64,000 nt of DNA from Sphingomonas sp. So64.6b (GTDB lineage: Bacteria > Pseudomonadota > Alphaproteobacteria > Sphingomonadales > Sphingomonadaceae). Of the stretch, positions 1-8,322 are shown piece after piece. The notes under the pieces are model-generated. The model was not told the origin of the DNA. It made no database searches and was given only the letters and a program-made list of their open reading frames with translations. Position 1 is the stretch's first letter, and each line of letters starts with the position of its first letter. The translations under genes were made by a program, and so were the position numbers. Location of the stretch: assembly GCF_014171475.1 (NCBI RefSeq), contig NZ_CP048817.1, forward strand, positions 496,001-560,000. Direction: 5' to 3'.

Positions 1-831
1 CGGCGTCATACCCAGGAAAGTGTTCGAATCGCGCAGGAAGTGCGATGCGTCGTGATAGCTGGAATCGATGACCGAATAGTCGCGACGATCCTTGCTCGTC
101 ATGAACTTGATCAGTGAGCGAAGGAACCGCGCGCGCATCAGCAGGACCTTTGGCACCAGTCCGAAATAGCGCGTGGCGATCCGGCGCAGGCTGTGAGTCG
201 AAATGCCCAACCGGCGGGCGGCGATGGCAACGTCGATCACACCCTCGACCATCAGCAAGGCGGCGAATTCCCGGATCATCGGTTCGTCGGGATGGGCAAG
301 GTTCAGCATCGGCCGCAACAATTCATCGAGCTGCGGCTTGACCGTCGGGCTGACCGCGGATTCGCTCAATATAGTCACCAGGCGATCGGCAAACTCCTGC
401 CCCATGGCTTCCGATAAAGGCACGATGCGATTGTGGAAATCTTCCGCGGACCGTCGGCTCAATCGCGCCCACCCCAATGCGCTGATACCGATGCCGATCA
501 TCACGCCGCCATTGGTCTCGGCTCGAATCGCGCGGCTGGTGGGACCGAACAGACTCGCCTCGGGCAGGGGGGAGAATGTCCGTCGCCCGATGCTGATCTC
601 GATCGGTCCGGCATTTTGCGTGACGCGGATATTGGCTGTTCCGGGCAGGAACCAGTCGACCTGACTCATCGCGGCCGGGCCTTCCGCTCCATAAACATGA
701 TAGCCAGTGATGTGGTCGATCAGGCCGGCACCCGGCTGTTCATATTGTACAGTCATGCCAGGCGGCAGGATCAGCGATCCCGCCAAATCCGGGTTATCGG
801 CGCTCTGCCGGTCAACCGTCGTAATAATCAT
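1..831 (-). CDS. AraC-family transcriptional regulator (3' end outside window)
   Basis: The reverse strand is open from an ATG at 831 through the first base of the window, giving 277 codons without a stop. The last 75 or so residues form an AraC-type double helix-turn-helix: a first helix pair around AARRLGISTHSLRR, then the conserved tail with SYHDASHFLRD and F.GMTP. The N-terminal 200 residues would be the sensing or dimerisation domain and have no motif I recognise. A strong purine-rich Shine-Dalgarno (GGGGGGAGG) lies six bases before the ATG and fixes the start. Only a few C-terminal codons should be missing. The target is unknown; it diverges from the pilus operon, so it could regulate it, but that is inference from position only. 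Confidence 0.85.
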   Translation of the reverse strand, partial: MIITTVDRQSADNPDLAGSLILPPGMTVQYEQPGAGLIDHITGYHVYGAEGPAAMSQVDWFLPGTANIRVTQNAGPIEISIGRRTFSPLPEASLFGPTSRAIRAETNGGVMIGIGISALGWARLSRRSAEDFHNRIVPLSEAMGQEFADRLVTILSESAVSPTVKPQLDELLRPMLNLAHPDEPMIREFAALLMVEGVIDVAIAARRLGISTHSLRRIATRYFGLVPKVLLMRARFLRSLIKFMTSKDRRDYSVIDSSYHDASHFLRDSNTFLGMTP

Positions 832-1276
832 TTGCGCGCCTCCCCCCGTCACCGGCAAATGTCCGCCAATACAATCATAATGGCAGGTTAACCCTTTTAT
901 CGCCGCCAGGGTGCAGAAATCTACAAAAGAATTGAAAGGCTTCTGGTTCGCTCCAGCGTCGTTCAGTTATGGCACAAGTGGTGCCAATTTTTGTAAGGAA
1001 ATGTATAGGGATGGATAAAGAATCAAGATTGCCGGGTCGGGGAGTCAAGCCTTAAGAAGGCGTTAACGAGTCGTAGGGCTCGTGACAGGGGAGTGGCGGG
1101 GGAAATGGTTCGGGAACGAACTAAAAAAGCTATCAACAGCTTGGCATAAACCAACACCACATCGTGAAGTGGTTTGACGAAGAATGGTCGCTTCTTCGAA
1201 CGACTAGTCATGCCCAAATCCGATGACTCCGCATGTTCGGGGTCATAATTTCTGATGTTCTATCTGGAGAATACAC
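832..1276. other. Divergent intergenic region upstream of the pilus operon
   Basis: This 445-base non-coding stretch lies between the AraC-type gene and the first pilin gene and must hold the promoters of both. It is more AT-rich than its surroundings. A small hairpin (TGGCAC, five-base loop, GTGCCA, 970-986) is followed by a T-run at 988-992 and could be a weak terminator or an operator. I see no convincing coding sequence; a 64-codon reverse ORF at 1023-1217 lacks any protein-like features. The long leader before the pilin gene leaves room for regulator sites. Confidence 0.5.
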
Positions 1277-1741
1277 ATGAAGAAAATCCTTATCGCTGCT
1301 GCAGTTTCCGTTATCGCTTCGGCTTCGCCAGCTTTCGCAAATACTGCGAATACGACCGTCTATGCTCAGATTAGCGCGCAGTGCGACATCACCTCGCCCG
1401 GTACGACATTGGTCGCACTTTCCGGCGCGACTGAACTCGGCAACATCGGCATTATCTGCAACAGCGCACAGGGCTTCACCGCAACAGCTCAGTCGCTGCA
1501 TGCCGGCAAGCTCGTCGATGAGACGAACCATAGCGGCACTGCCTATGATTATGTTCTGAACGTCGATGGCGTTGGCGATGTCGCGCTCGACGGCACCTAC
1601 AACCAGGTGTTCGGCGGCAACAACGGCCAGTTTATCAATGGCATCACGCTCGGTTCGCGCATCAATGTGACCGGCGCGACCGGTCCTGCCTATGCTGGCG
1701 TCTATCAGGACACGATCAGCTTCTCGATCACCGCAAACTGA
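1277..1741 (+). CDS. Major pilin-like subunit, spore coat U-type fold
   Basis: A 154-residue secreted protein with a clear signal peptide (MKKILIAAAV...SPAFA, cleavage near residue 21). The mature part has two cysteines (C36, C61) about 25 residues apart and ends in AGVYQDTISFSITAN. This matches the pattern of spore coat U-type chaperone-usher subunits, where the C-terminal strand carries G-Y-x-D-x-I/V. It is first in an operon with a periplasmic chaperone and an outer-membrane usher and is followed by a terminator-like hairpin, the usual place for the abundant shaft subunit. GGAG lies seven bases before the ATG. The role as major pilin is inferred from position and size. Confidence 0.8.
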   Translation: MKKILIAAAVSVIASASPAFANTANTTVYAQISAQCDITSPGTTLVALSGATELGNIGIICNSAQGFTATAQSLHAGKLVDETNHSGTAYDYVLNVDGVGDVALDGTYNQVFGGNNGQFINGITLGSRINVTGATGPAYAGVYQDTISFSITAN

Positions 1742-1749
1742 GTTGGTTT

Positions 1750-1782
1750 GAGGGCGGCCTCGGGGTCGCCCTCATCCTTTTT
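1750..1782 (+). terminator. Attenuator-like hairpin after the first pilin gene
   Basis: Seven-base-pair stem GAGGGCG (1750-1756) with CGCCCTC (1767-1773), ten-base loop, followed by ATCCTTTTT. It begins only nine bases after the pilin stop, inside an operon that otherwise runs on. This would end a share of transcripts and give more pilin mRNA than assembly mRNA, an arrangement known in several fimbrial operons. Confidence 0.7.
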
Positions 1783-1796
1783 CCAGGACACCGCCG

Positions 1797-2261
1797 GTGC
1801 CGCTATTCTTCCTGCCTATTGCCGCCGTCGTGGCGGCCCAGGCTCAGCCGGGAACGGCCAGCACGACCGTGATCTACGGCGTGCTGGCACCCGTCTGCAC
1901 GGTGGAGATCGCGACACCGGCGGCTGTTGTCAGCCTCGACATACGCGGCGCGCAATCGATCACGCCGGTAACCTATCACTGCAACGACGTTAACGGGTTT
2001 ACCCGGCAGGTGTCGTCGCAGAATGGTGGCGCACTGGTGCGCGGCACGCAGCGAATCGGCTATCGCATATCCCAGGATGGCGACGCCGAGATCGCCATCG
2101 CCGATGCGTCGCTGGCGGCGCCGATCGTTTCGACCGTCGGTGGATCCGCGTCGGTCACCGGAACCTCAGGGATGCTGAGCATCACGGTCCCGGTTGTGCC
2201 GGAACGTCTGCTCGCGGGCGACTATACCGATGTCATCACCATAGAAATCACCCCGAATTGA
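1797..2261 (+). CDS. Second pilin-like subunit, spore coat U-type fold
   Basis: A 154-residue protein related in pattern to the first pilin: two cysteines (C34, C62), the HCNDVNGF segment matching ICNSAQGF of the first subunit, and the C-terminal signature AGDYTDVITIEITPN. The start is GTG at 1797; an in-frame TGA at 1749-1751 and no ATG between exclude a longer form. AGGA at 1785-1788 is a plausible ribosome-binding site. The signal peptide is short and odd, with no positive charge after the initiator (MPLFFLPIAAVVAAQA). It lies between the attenuator and the chaperone gene, so it is probably made in smaller amounts than the first subunit, perhaps as a minor, adaptor or terminator pilin. Confidence 0.75.
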   Translation: MPLFFLPIAAVVAAQAQPGTASTTVIYGVLAPVCTVEIATPAAVVSLDIRGAQSITPVTYHCNDVNGFTRQVSSQNGGALVRGTQRIGYRISQDGDAEIAIADASLAAPIVSTVGGSASVTGTSGMLSITVPVVPERLLAGDYTDVITIEITPN

Positions 2262-2289
2262 ATTCCATTCCCGGGGGGGAGAGCCGACC

Positions 2290-3027
2290 GTGAAGAGTTC
2301 GTTGAAGTGCCTGATCATGGCGCTCGCCATGATGTCGTTGACCGTAAACCCGGCCCTGGCCGTGCGTGTCCAACCGATGGCTTACGATCTCACCACCACG
2401 GGCGCAGGCGCGTCGAAGGATTTGCGGGTCGAGAATACCGGCGACAAGCCGATGCCGGTCGAATTGAAGGTGGAACGCCGGCAGATCCTGCCCGACGGCA
2501 GCGAAAAGCGCACGCCGGCCGAGGATGATTTCCTCGTCTTCCCGCCCCAGGGTATCGTCCCGCCCAACGGATTCCAGACCTTCCGCGTGCAATATATCGG
2601 CGACCCTGCGATCAAGAAGACGGTGCTCTACGTCGTCACGGTGGTCCAACTTCCGATCGACACCAGCGGCGAGAAATCGACCGGCGTGCAGTTCCTGTTC
2701 AATATGGGAACGCTGGCGGCGGTCTCACCCGACGGTGCCAAGCCGCGGCTCGACGTTACCGATGTGAAGCCATCCGCGACCGCCGGCAAGCTGCGGATCG
2801 AGGTGCGGAATTCGGGCAATGGCTATGCGCGGTTGCGCAACGGCATCTGGACGCTCACCGGCGGCGACGGCAAGGTCGAGACGCTGGAAGGCGAGGCGCT
2901 GTCCAACGCGCTGGCCCAGCCGCTGATCGAACCGGAAACCAACCGTATCATCGACTTGCCGGTCAGCGCCGGCTTCGTTCGCGAGGGAGCCAAGGCGAGC
3001 TTCTCGCTGCAAACCGCCGCCAAATAG
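2290..3027 (+). CDS. Periplasmic pilus chaperone, PapD-like
   Basis: A 245-residue protein with a signal peptide ending near ALA (residues 22-24). The mature N-terminal half has the immunoglobulin-like pattern of PapD-type chaperones: RVQPMAYDL at the start, VENTGDKPMPVELKVERRQ, then FRVQYIG and a hydrophobic G1-like strand (VLYVVTVVQLPI). Such chaperones bind pilin subunits in the periplasm, complete their fold by donor-strand complementation and deliver them to the usher. The start is GTG with GGGGGGAG eight bases upstream. It sits 28 bases after the second pilin gene and six bases before the usher gene, as expected for one operon. Confidence 0.85.
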   Translation: MKSSLKCLIMALAMMSLTVNPALAVRVQPMAYDLTTTGAGASKDLRVENTGDKPMPVELKVERRQILPDGSEKRTPAEDDFLVFPPQGIVPPNGFQTFRVQYIGDPAIKKTVLYVVTVVQLPIDTSGEKSTGVQFLFNMGTLAAVSPDGAKPRLDVTDVKPSATAGKLRIEVRNSGNGYARLRNGIWTLTGGDGKVETLEGEALSNALAQPLIEPETNRIIDLPVSAGFVREGAKASFSLQTAAK

Positions 3028-3033
3028 CAGCGA

Positions 3034-5556
3034 ATGAACGGCGTGCGTCACTTCCGATACCTGATGCTGTCGACCAGCGCCGCCACCATCGTCTGGTGCG
3101 CGGGGCCTGCTGGCGCGCAAGCCGTGGCAGTGTCGGCGCTGGTTCAGTCACCGCCACTGACGACTTCTCCGCCGCAGGCCGGTCCGGCCCCGGCCCGAGC
3201 CGCGCGGCGTGTGAAGCTGTCGATCGGGCTGACCGTCAATGGCGCACCGGCGGGTGAAGTGACGGTCGATACGGATGCCGCCGGCGACGCATCGATCGAT
3301 ACGATGCAACTTCTCGCGCGGCTTGAAAAAATCATTTCCCCTTCAATCCTCGATCAGCTGAAACTGCGCATCGCCAACCGGCCGTTCGCGCCGGTATCGG
3401 AGCTGCGCAGCGAAGATGTCCCCCTGATATTCGATCTGGCCGGGCTGCAATTGCGGCTCGACCTGCCGATGAACGCACGGGCCACCAACGTCATTTCGGT
3501 CCAGGACCGCAGTGCGTTCGGCTCGGCCACGCCGATCGATCCGAGCAGCTTCGCGGCGGGCGCGACGCTGACTCTGTCACAGCGGCTGCAGCACAGTCGC
3601 GGCTTTGGCGGAATCGATCGTGATCCGGCCTTGCTGGCGGTGCGCGGGTTCGCCAATTATGGCGGCAAGGACGGGGTCTATCTGACCTTTCTGGGCGGCA
3701 TTCGTGAGGACAACCGCTTCTTTCGTCGCGGTACCACCTTGTTTCACGACGATGTCGAGAATGCGGTGCGTTTTTCGATCGGCGACCTCGATCCGCAGAC
3801 GACCGGCTCGTACCAGACTTCCTCAAACCTGCTCGGCATCGGCGTCGAGCGGTCGTATCAGGACATCCAGCCGTACCGCAATCTTCGGCCAGCCGGGCGC
3901 GGCGCGCTGACGCTCGAACGGCCGTCGCGGGTCGATGTCATGGTCAACGGGGCGTTGTACCGCACCCTGACACTGCCCGCCGGTCAGTATGATCTGCGCG
4001 ATTTCCCGTTTCTCAACGGCCTTAACGACGTGCAGCTGAACGTCACCGACGATAGCGGGCGCAACGAACGCCTGAACCTGTCCTTCTTTTCCGACACCTT
4101 GCTGCTCGATCAGGGCGTGTCGCTGTTTTCGGCCAATATCGGCCAGCAACAGGACAGCTTTTCGCAATTCTCCAGCACGCGTTATCGCCATTCGCCGATG
4201 TTTTCCGGCTATTATGTGCGCGGCGTGACCGACCGACTGACGCTCGGCGGCAGCGCGCAGGCGGATCGCGACAATATCCTGCTCACCGCGCAGTTCGTGC
4301 TCGGCACCCCGATCGGTATCATCGGCATCGAAGGTGCGCTCGACAATAGCGACTTCGAGAAGAAGCAATATTCCGGACTGGTCAGCTACCGCCTGAACAG
4401 CGTGTCGGGAACGGGGCGGCAGAACATCCTCGCGATCGACTTCGCCATACGCTCCGCGAAATTCTCGCCGATGGTGTTTTCGGACGATCGCGCAAACCCC
4501 TATCGCTACGATATCAATGCCCGGTATCAGCGCACGATCACCGAGACGCTCTATGCGACGGCCAGTTTCAGCTACGGCAAGGGTCGTGACCCGATCGGGG
4601 ATCTGGTTAGCGGCAGCATGGGATTGTCGCGCAGTTTCGGACGTGTGTCGGTCGGCGGCACCTATACCTATCGCAGCGACGATCGCGGCAAGGATCACCG
4701 CTTCAACCTGACGCTGAGCATTCCGCTTGGCACCAATCAGTCGCTGCGCACCAATTACAATTCACACCGCAACCGGATCGCGGCGGATTATTCGCTGATC
4801 GGCTATGAGGGCTTGGATCAGACCAGCGCCGAGGCGACGGTCTATCGCGAGGACGGGGGGAAGGGCGTCAATGTCGCGGTCGATCATTATTTCAACCGTT
4901 TCCGGGCGTCGGTGACTCATGATTATCAGAGTCTCGATGGCGTGACGACGCAGACCTCCGATCTCGCGGTCAGCATGGGCGTGGGGTATGCCGACGGGCG
5001 CCTGGCACTCGGGCGCGACGCGGATCGCGGCTTCACCATCGTCGCGGGACATCCGACGCTCCACGGCGCACCGATCGAAGTCAGCAGCCGTTACAGCCTC
5101 GGGCCCGCCGCGCGAACCGGCGTCCTTGGCCCCGCACTGGTTCCGGTGCAGCGCGGTTATCAGCCCGACGTCCTGGAGGTGAAGATCGCCAATGCGCCCG
5201 CCGGATATGATATCGGCGCCGGCCGGATCGATATCCTGCCCGGTGCGGCCAGCGGTTATAGCTGGGTCATCGGCTCGGCCGCTTCGCACACGCTGATCGC
5301 CTCGCTGGTCGATGGCAAAGGCGTGGGCATTCCCTACCTTGCCGGGTTACTGACGCCGCTTTCCGGCAAGGATGCCGTGCCCACCCAATTCTTTACCAAC
5401 AAGACGGGCCGGTTGGTCGCACAGAAGCTCGCGCCCGGTGACTATGCACTGCGGCCTGCGGGCTATGCGGCACCGATCGCCACGGTGACCGTCACCGAAG
5501 ATGCGGCATCGATCGTCAATGCCGGTACCATCGTCGTGAAGGATTATCAGCCGTGA
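3034..5556 (+). CDS. Outer-membrane usher protein
   Basis: An 840-residue usher, the usual size for the PF00577-type family. A signal peptide (to about residue 29) is followed by a proline-rich linker and an N-terminal domain, then a long beta-barrel region with FANYGGKDGVYLTFLGGIRE, RGALTLERPSRVDVMVNG and LPAGQYDLRDFPFLNGLNDV, which are typical usher motifs around the plug and barrel. The C-terminal part (about 690-840) would be the periplasmic domains. It forms the pore through which chaperone-subunit complexes are polymerised. It starts six bases after the chaperone stop and ends overlapping the next gene by GTGA, so translation is coupled. Confidence 0.9.
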   Translation: MNGVRHFRYLMLSTSAATIVWCAGPAGAQAVAVSALVQSPPLTTSPPQAGPAPARAARRVKLSIGLTVNGAPAGEVTVDTDAAGDASIDTMQLLARLEKIISPSILDQLKLRIANRPFAPVSELRSEDVPLIFDLAGLQLRLDLPMNARATNVISVQDRSAFGSATPIDPSSFAAGATLTLSQRLQHSRGFGGIDRDPALLAVRGFANYGGKDGVYLTFLGGIREDNRFFRRGTTLFHDDVENAVRFSIGDLDPQTTGSYQTSSNLLGIGVERSYQDIQPYRNLRPAGRGALTLERPSRVDVMVNGALYRTLTLPAGQYDLRDFPFLNGLNDVQLNVTDDSGRNERLNLSFFSDTLLLDQGVSLFSANIGQQQDSFSQFSSTRYRHSPMFSGYYVRGVTDRLTLGGSAQADRDNILLTAQFVLGTPIGIIGIEGALDNSDFEKKQYSGLVSYRLNSVSGTGRQNILAIDFAIRSAKFSPMVFSDDRANPYRYDINARYQRTITETLYATASFSYGKGRDPIGDLVSGSMGLSRSFGRVSVGGTYTYRSDDRGKDHRFNLTLSIPLGTNQSLRTNYNSHRNRIAADYSLIGYEGLDQTSAEATVYREDGGKGVNVAVDHYFNRFRASVTHDYQSLDGVTTQTSDLAVSMGVGYADGRLALGRDADRGFTIVAGHPTLHGAPIEVSSRYSLGPAARTGVLGPALVPVQRGYQPDVLEVKIANAPAGYDIGAGRIDILPGAASGYSWVIGSAASHTLIASLVDGKGVGIPYLAGLLTPLSGKDAVPTQFFTNKTGRLVAQKLAPGDYALRPAGYAAPIATVTVTEDAASIVNAGTIVVKDYQP

Positions 5557-6449
5557 TCAAGATCTGCTCGCTGCTCGCGGCGCTTGTCGCAATCACCGCC
5601 GCCACGCAGGCCGAAGCCGCCTGCGCGGTGACCGGGCGTACCATCAGCCCGGTTGTATCGCTGACCTATAATCCGTTCGCGCCATCGAGTGAGATTGCCG
5701 ACATCAATGTGGAAATCACCAATACGGGCAATGCGGCCTGCACCGTCCGCTTGTTCGCCCGCCCCTCGACCGGCGGCAGTTCGCTCATCTCAGGTAGCGA
5801 CCGGCTGCTCTACCGGTTCGATAATGGCGGCGGTGCCGGCGGCGGGGGCGAGGCGGGCGAGATCGGCCCGTTCTCCCTGACCGTCGGGGCCGGTCAGCAG
5901 CGCATGATCGGCATCCACGTCGTCATCCCGGCGCAGCAGATCGTACCGCGCGGTCTGTACAAGACCGACCTTGCCCTGCGCCTGGTTGGCCATGCCGAAG
6001 GCCCGCTGACGCTGACCGGCGGTATCGCCAGCTTGAACGTCGCGGTCCCGGCGCGGATCGAAATGAACATTTCCGGAGCAGCCGCTGGAGGGAATACCGG
6101 TCCCTTATCGATGGCGCCGGCTTCGATCAATTTCGGCGAAGCGCATGGCGGCCAGACCGAGCGCGTGTTCGTCAACATCTGGTCGAACGGCAGCGTGAAC
6201 GTGGCCATGTCGTCCGAAAATGGCGGTGTTCTTCGCCACATGGAAAACGCCGCCTTGCCGCCGATCAGCTATAGCGCGCGTTTTGACGGTCAGCAGGTCG
6301 ATATGCGCGCGCCGGTGCTCCTCACGCGCAGCCCGCCGGCAACATTGTCAGGTGGCGCCTATGAACTTGCGCTCACCCTTGGCGACATCAAACATAATTA
6401 CGCCGGGCAATATAAAGACGTGATCACGGTCTCCATTTCGGAGAATTGA
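5553..6449 (+). CDS. Two-domain pilus tip subunit or adhesin
   Basis: A 298-residue secreted protein (signal peptide to about residue 22) that is twice the length of the pilins. The N-terminal domain (about 23-165) has two cysteines near its start and a glycine-rich loop (GGGAGGGGEAG); I do not recognise its fold. The C-terminal domain begins around PARIEMNISG and ends YAGQYKDVITVSISEN, the same signature as the pilins, but has no cysteine pair. One pilin domain carrying an extra N-terminal domain is the classic architecture of a tip adhesin. It overlaps the usher gene by four bases and starts with GTG. The receptor bound is unknown. Confidence 0.75.
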   Translation: MIKICSLLAALVAITAATQAEAACAVTGRTISPVVSLTYNPFAPSSEIADINVEITNTGNAACTVRLFARPSTGGSSLISGSDRLLYRFDNGGGAGGGGEAGEIGPFSLTVGAGQQRMIGIHVVIPAQQIVPRGLYKTDLALRLVGHAEGPLTLTGGIASLNVAVPARIEMNISGAAAGGNTGPLSMAPASINFGEAHGGQTERVFVNIWSNGSVNVAMSSENGGVLRHMENAALPPISYSARFDGQQVDMRAPVLLTRSPPATLSGGAYELALTLGDIKHNYAGQYKDVITVSISEN

Positions 6450-6526
6450 CCTAATCGGCGATTAACCCTGTCTCTCAGGCTAATCGCTATAGTCTCGGCC
6501 CTATGGTTCTCTTCGGAGGCCATTTC

Positions 6527-6928
6527 ATGCGCAAGATCATCAAAGCATTTTTCCTGGTGTCGGCGCTTGCGCAGACACCCGCTGCTTACGCCTCGACGGC
6601 AACACTCAGGCTGGTCGCTCGCGTGCCGGTAATGTGCGCAGTCGATTTCAATGGTGCCCGGATGGAAGCCAACCGGATCGTCATCTCGGTACACCGAATG
6701 TGCAACACCAGCCACATCGTTGCGGTCAGCGTGCCGGCCAACGATGCCGGCGATGTGCGGGTGAGCTATGCCAACACGCCGGTTCTTGCCGGTGGCACGA
6801 TCGACCTGGTGCAGCCCGAGCGGTATTTCGACGACTTCGACGAAATCACCGTCGAGAGCCAGAGCGGCGATTCCGATCAGCTCCTGGCCATCGCGCAGAA
6901 CATCAACGTCGCGGTCTACCCATCCTGA
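6527..6928 (+). CDS. Small secreted pilin-like protein, end of pilus operon
   Basis: A 133-residue secreted protein, using the ATG at 6527 because GGAGG lies seven bases before it; an ATG at 6503 would add eight residues and bury the ribosome-binding site. The signal peptide ends near AYA (residue 22). Two cysteines (C37, C59) are spaced as in the pilins, with PVMCAVD and RMCNTSH matching the pilin segments. It lacks the C-terminal G-Y-x-D signature and ends INVAVYPS. It follows the tip gene by 77 bases. It may be a minor subunit or an accessory protein; the assignment is from cysteine spacing and position. Confidence 0.6.
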   Translation: MRKIIKAFFLVSALAQTPAAYASTATLRLVARVPVMCAVDFNGARMEANRIVISVHRMCNTSHIVAVSVPANDAGDVRVSYANTPVLAGGTIDLVQPERYFDDFDEITVESQSGDSDQLLAIAQNINVAVYPS

Positions 6929-6939
6929 TGAGGCCTGGC

Positions 6940-6964
6940 GCCTGATCCGGATCGCGGATCAGGC
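6940..6964. terminator. Hairpin between convergent genes
   Basis: Perfect ten-base-pair stem GCCTGATCCG (6940-6949) with CGGATCAGGC (6955-6964), five-base loop, sitting between the end of the pilus operon and the end of the sensor kinase gene. No strong T-run on either side, so it probably slows or ends transcription in both directions. Confidence 0.6.
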
Positions 6965-6988
6965 ATCATTGCCGTCCGTCGCCCTTGC

Positions 6989-8317
6989 TCAGGGTAGATG
7001 GATCGTCACCTTCAGGCCGGGATTCGCGTTGCCCAGCGTCACGTCGCCGCGATGAAGACGCGCGATCGCGGCGACCAGCGGCAGGCCCAGTCCGTGGCCG
7101 CCCCGCATATCGTCGGTCGTCAGCCGTTCGAATCGCCGCATCGCGACGATACGGTCACCATCCGCGATACCGGCGCCATTGTCCGCGATGACGATCGTCA
7201 CACCAGACTCCCGTTCGGCGACCGATAGTGAAATCGTGGTTCCGGCGGGTGTATGGTACAGGCAATTCTCGATCAGGTTCGCGAGCATCTGGTTGAGCAA
7301 CTGCCTGTCGCCCGCGATGACGACATTGCCGGTCACATCGACGTTGAGCGATCGACCCTGTTCTTCGATCGACGGTCGATAGGCCGAGGCCAGATCTTCG
7401 ACCAGCAGCGTCAGGTCGATGGTTTCGAATCCGGCACGCCGATCGCCGCCCTCGATCTCGGCGATGCGCAGAAATGCCGAGAACAGGCTCAGCGTGTCCT
7501 CGGTCTGCGTCAGCGCGTCTGTGATGTCCTGCCGCAATGGATTGCCCTCGGCGCGTCGCGCCAGCGATGCCAGGCTGCCCCGCAACCGCGCGAGCGGCGT
7601 GCGCAGATCATGTGCCGCATCGTGCGCGACATGGCGAATGCCGACCATAAGCTGCTGGATACGATCGAGCATGCGGTTGAGAAGTTGCGCCTGATTGTCG
7701 AATTCGCTGCCCGACGCATCGACACGGACACGGCGATCCATATCGCCGTCCATGATCGCCTCGACCGCCTCGCGCATATCGGCAATGCGGTGGCCGATCG
7801 CGGCAGTGAGCGCGATCACGCCAAGGATGACCATCGCGGTAATCGACGCCAACCCGAGCAGAAGCACCCGGATGAATGCCGAATCGAAATTGTCGATCGG
7901 CTCGCTTTCGGCAATCATCGCCAGCGTATGATCATGGCCGACCGGGACCACCAGCGCGCGGCCGCGCACCAGGCCGGGAATATGATCGTCGCGGTCGATC
8001 GAGGAGAAACCGGGCGGCGGAAGCTTGATTGTCAGCGTCCCGGCAACGCGCTTGCCCAAGTGATCGACGAGCATGAAGCCGAGATCGCGTGATTCTCTGC
8101 GGCTCTCGAGCTTCCTGATCTGCTGAATGACCGCGCTCAGGTCGGGAGGGCCGGTCTCGGGGACGATATTGGAGGCTTCGACGGCGAGCCGCCGGTCGAC
8201 TTCCTGATCCAATGCCTGGTGCGTCGCCGCATAGATCGACAGTCCCACCACCAGCACGGTCGCGACGAACACGATCAGGAAGGCGACTCCGAGACCGCGC
8301 AGCGTTCGGGGACGCAT
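6989..8317 (-). CDS. Sensor histidine kinase of an OmpR-type two-component system
   Basis: A 442-residue membrane kinase starting at MRPRTLRG, six bases after the response regulator stop. First membrane helix at about 11-30, a periplasmic sensor of about 115 residues, second helix at about 149-175, then a HAMP segment. The phosphoacceptor is H236 in AHDLRTPLARL. The ATPase domain shows the N box (NLIENCLYHTP), the G1 box (IADNGAGI) and the G2 box (GGHGLGLPLV). It is co-transcribed with the regulator at 8323-8997. The signal is not evident from sequence; neighbours are the pilus operon (convergent) and a TonB-dependent receptor (divergent from the regulator). Confidence 0.9.
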   Translation of the reverse strand: MRPRTLRGLGVAFLIVFVATVLVVGLSIYAATHQALDQEVDRRLAVEASNIVPETGPPDLSAVIQQIRKLESRRESRDLGFMLVDHLGKRVAGTLTIKLPPPGFSSIDRDDHIPGLVRGRALVVPVGHDHTLAMIAESEPIDNFDSAFIRVLLLGLASITAMVILGVIALTAAIGHRIADMREAVEAIMDGDMDRRVRVDASGSEFDNQAQLLNRMLDRIQQLMVGIRHVAHDAAHDLRTPLARLRGSLASLARRAEGNPLRQDITDALTQTEDTLSLFSAFLRIAEIEGGDRRAGFETIDLTLLVEDLASAYRPSIEEQGRSLNVDVTGNVVIAGDRQLLNQMLANLIENCLYHTPAGTTISLSVAERESGVTIVIADNGAGIADGDRIVAMRRFERLTTDDMRGGHGLGLPLVAAIARLHRGDVTLGNANPGLKVTIHLP

Positions 8318-8322
8318 CAGCG

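Noticed and set aside
1023-1217. 64-residue reverse ORF upstream of the first pilin
   Set aside because: Basic, featureless translation with no family match and no Shine-Dalgarno; more likely promoter DNA.
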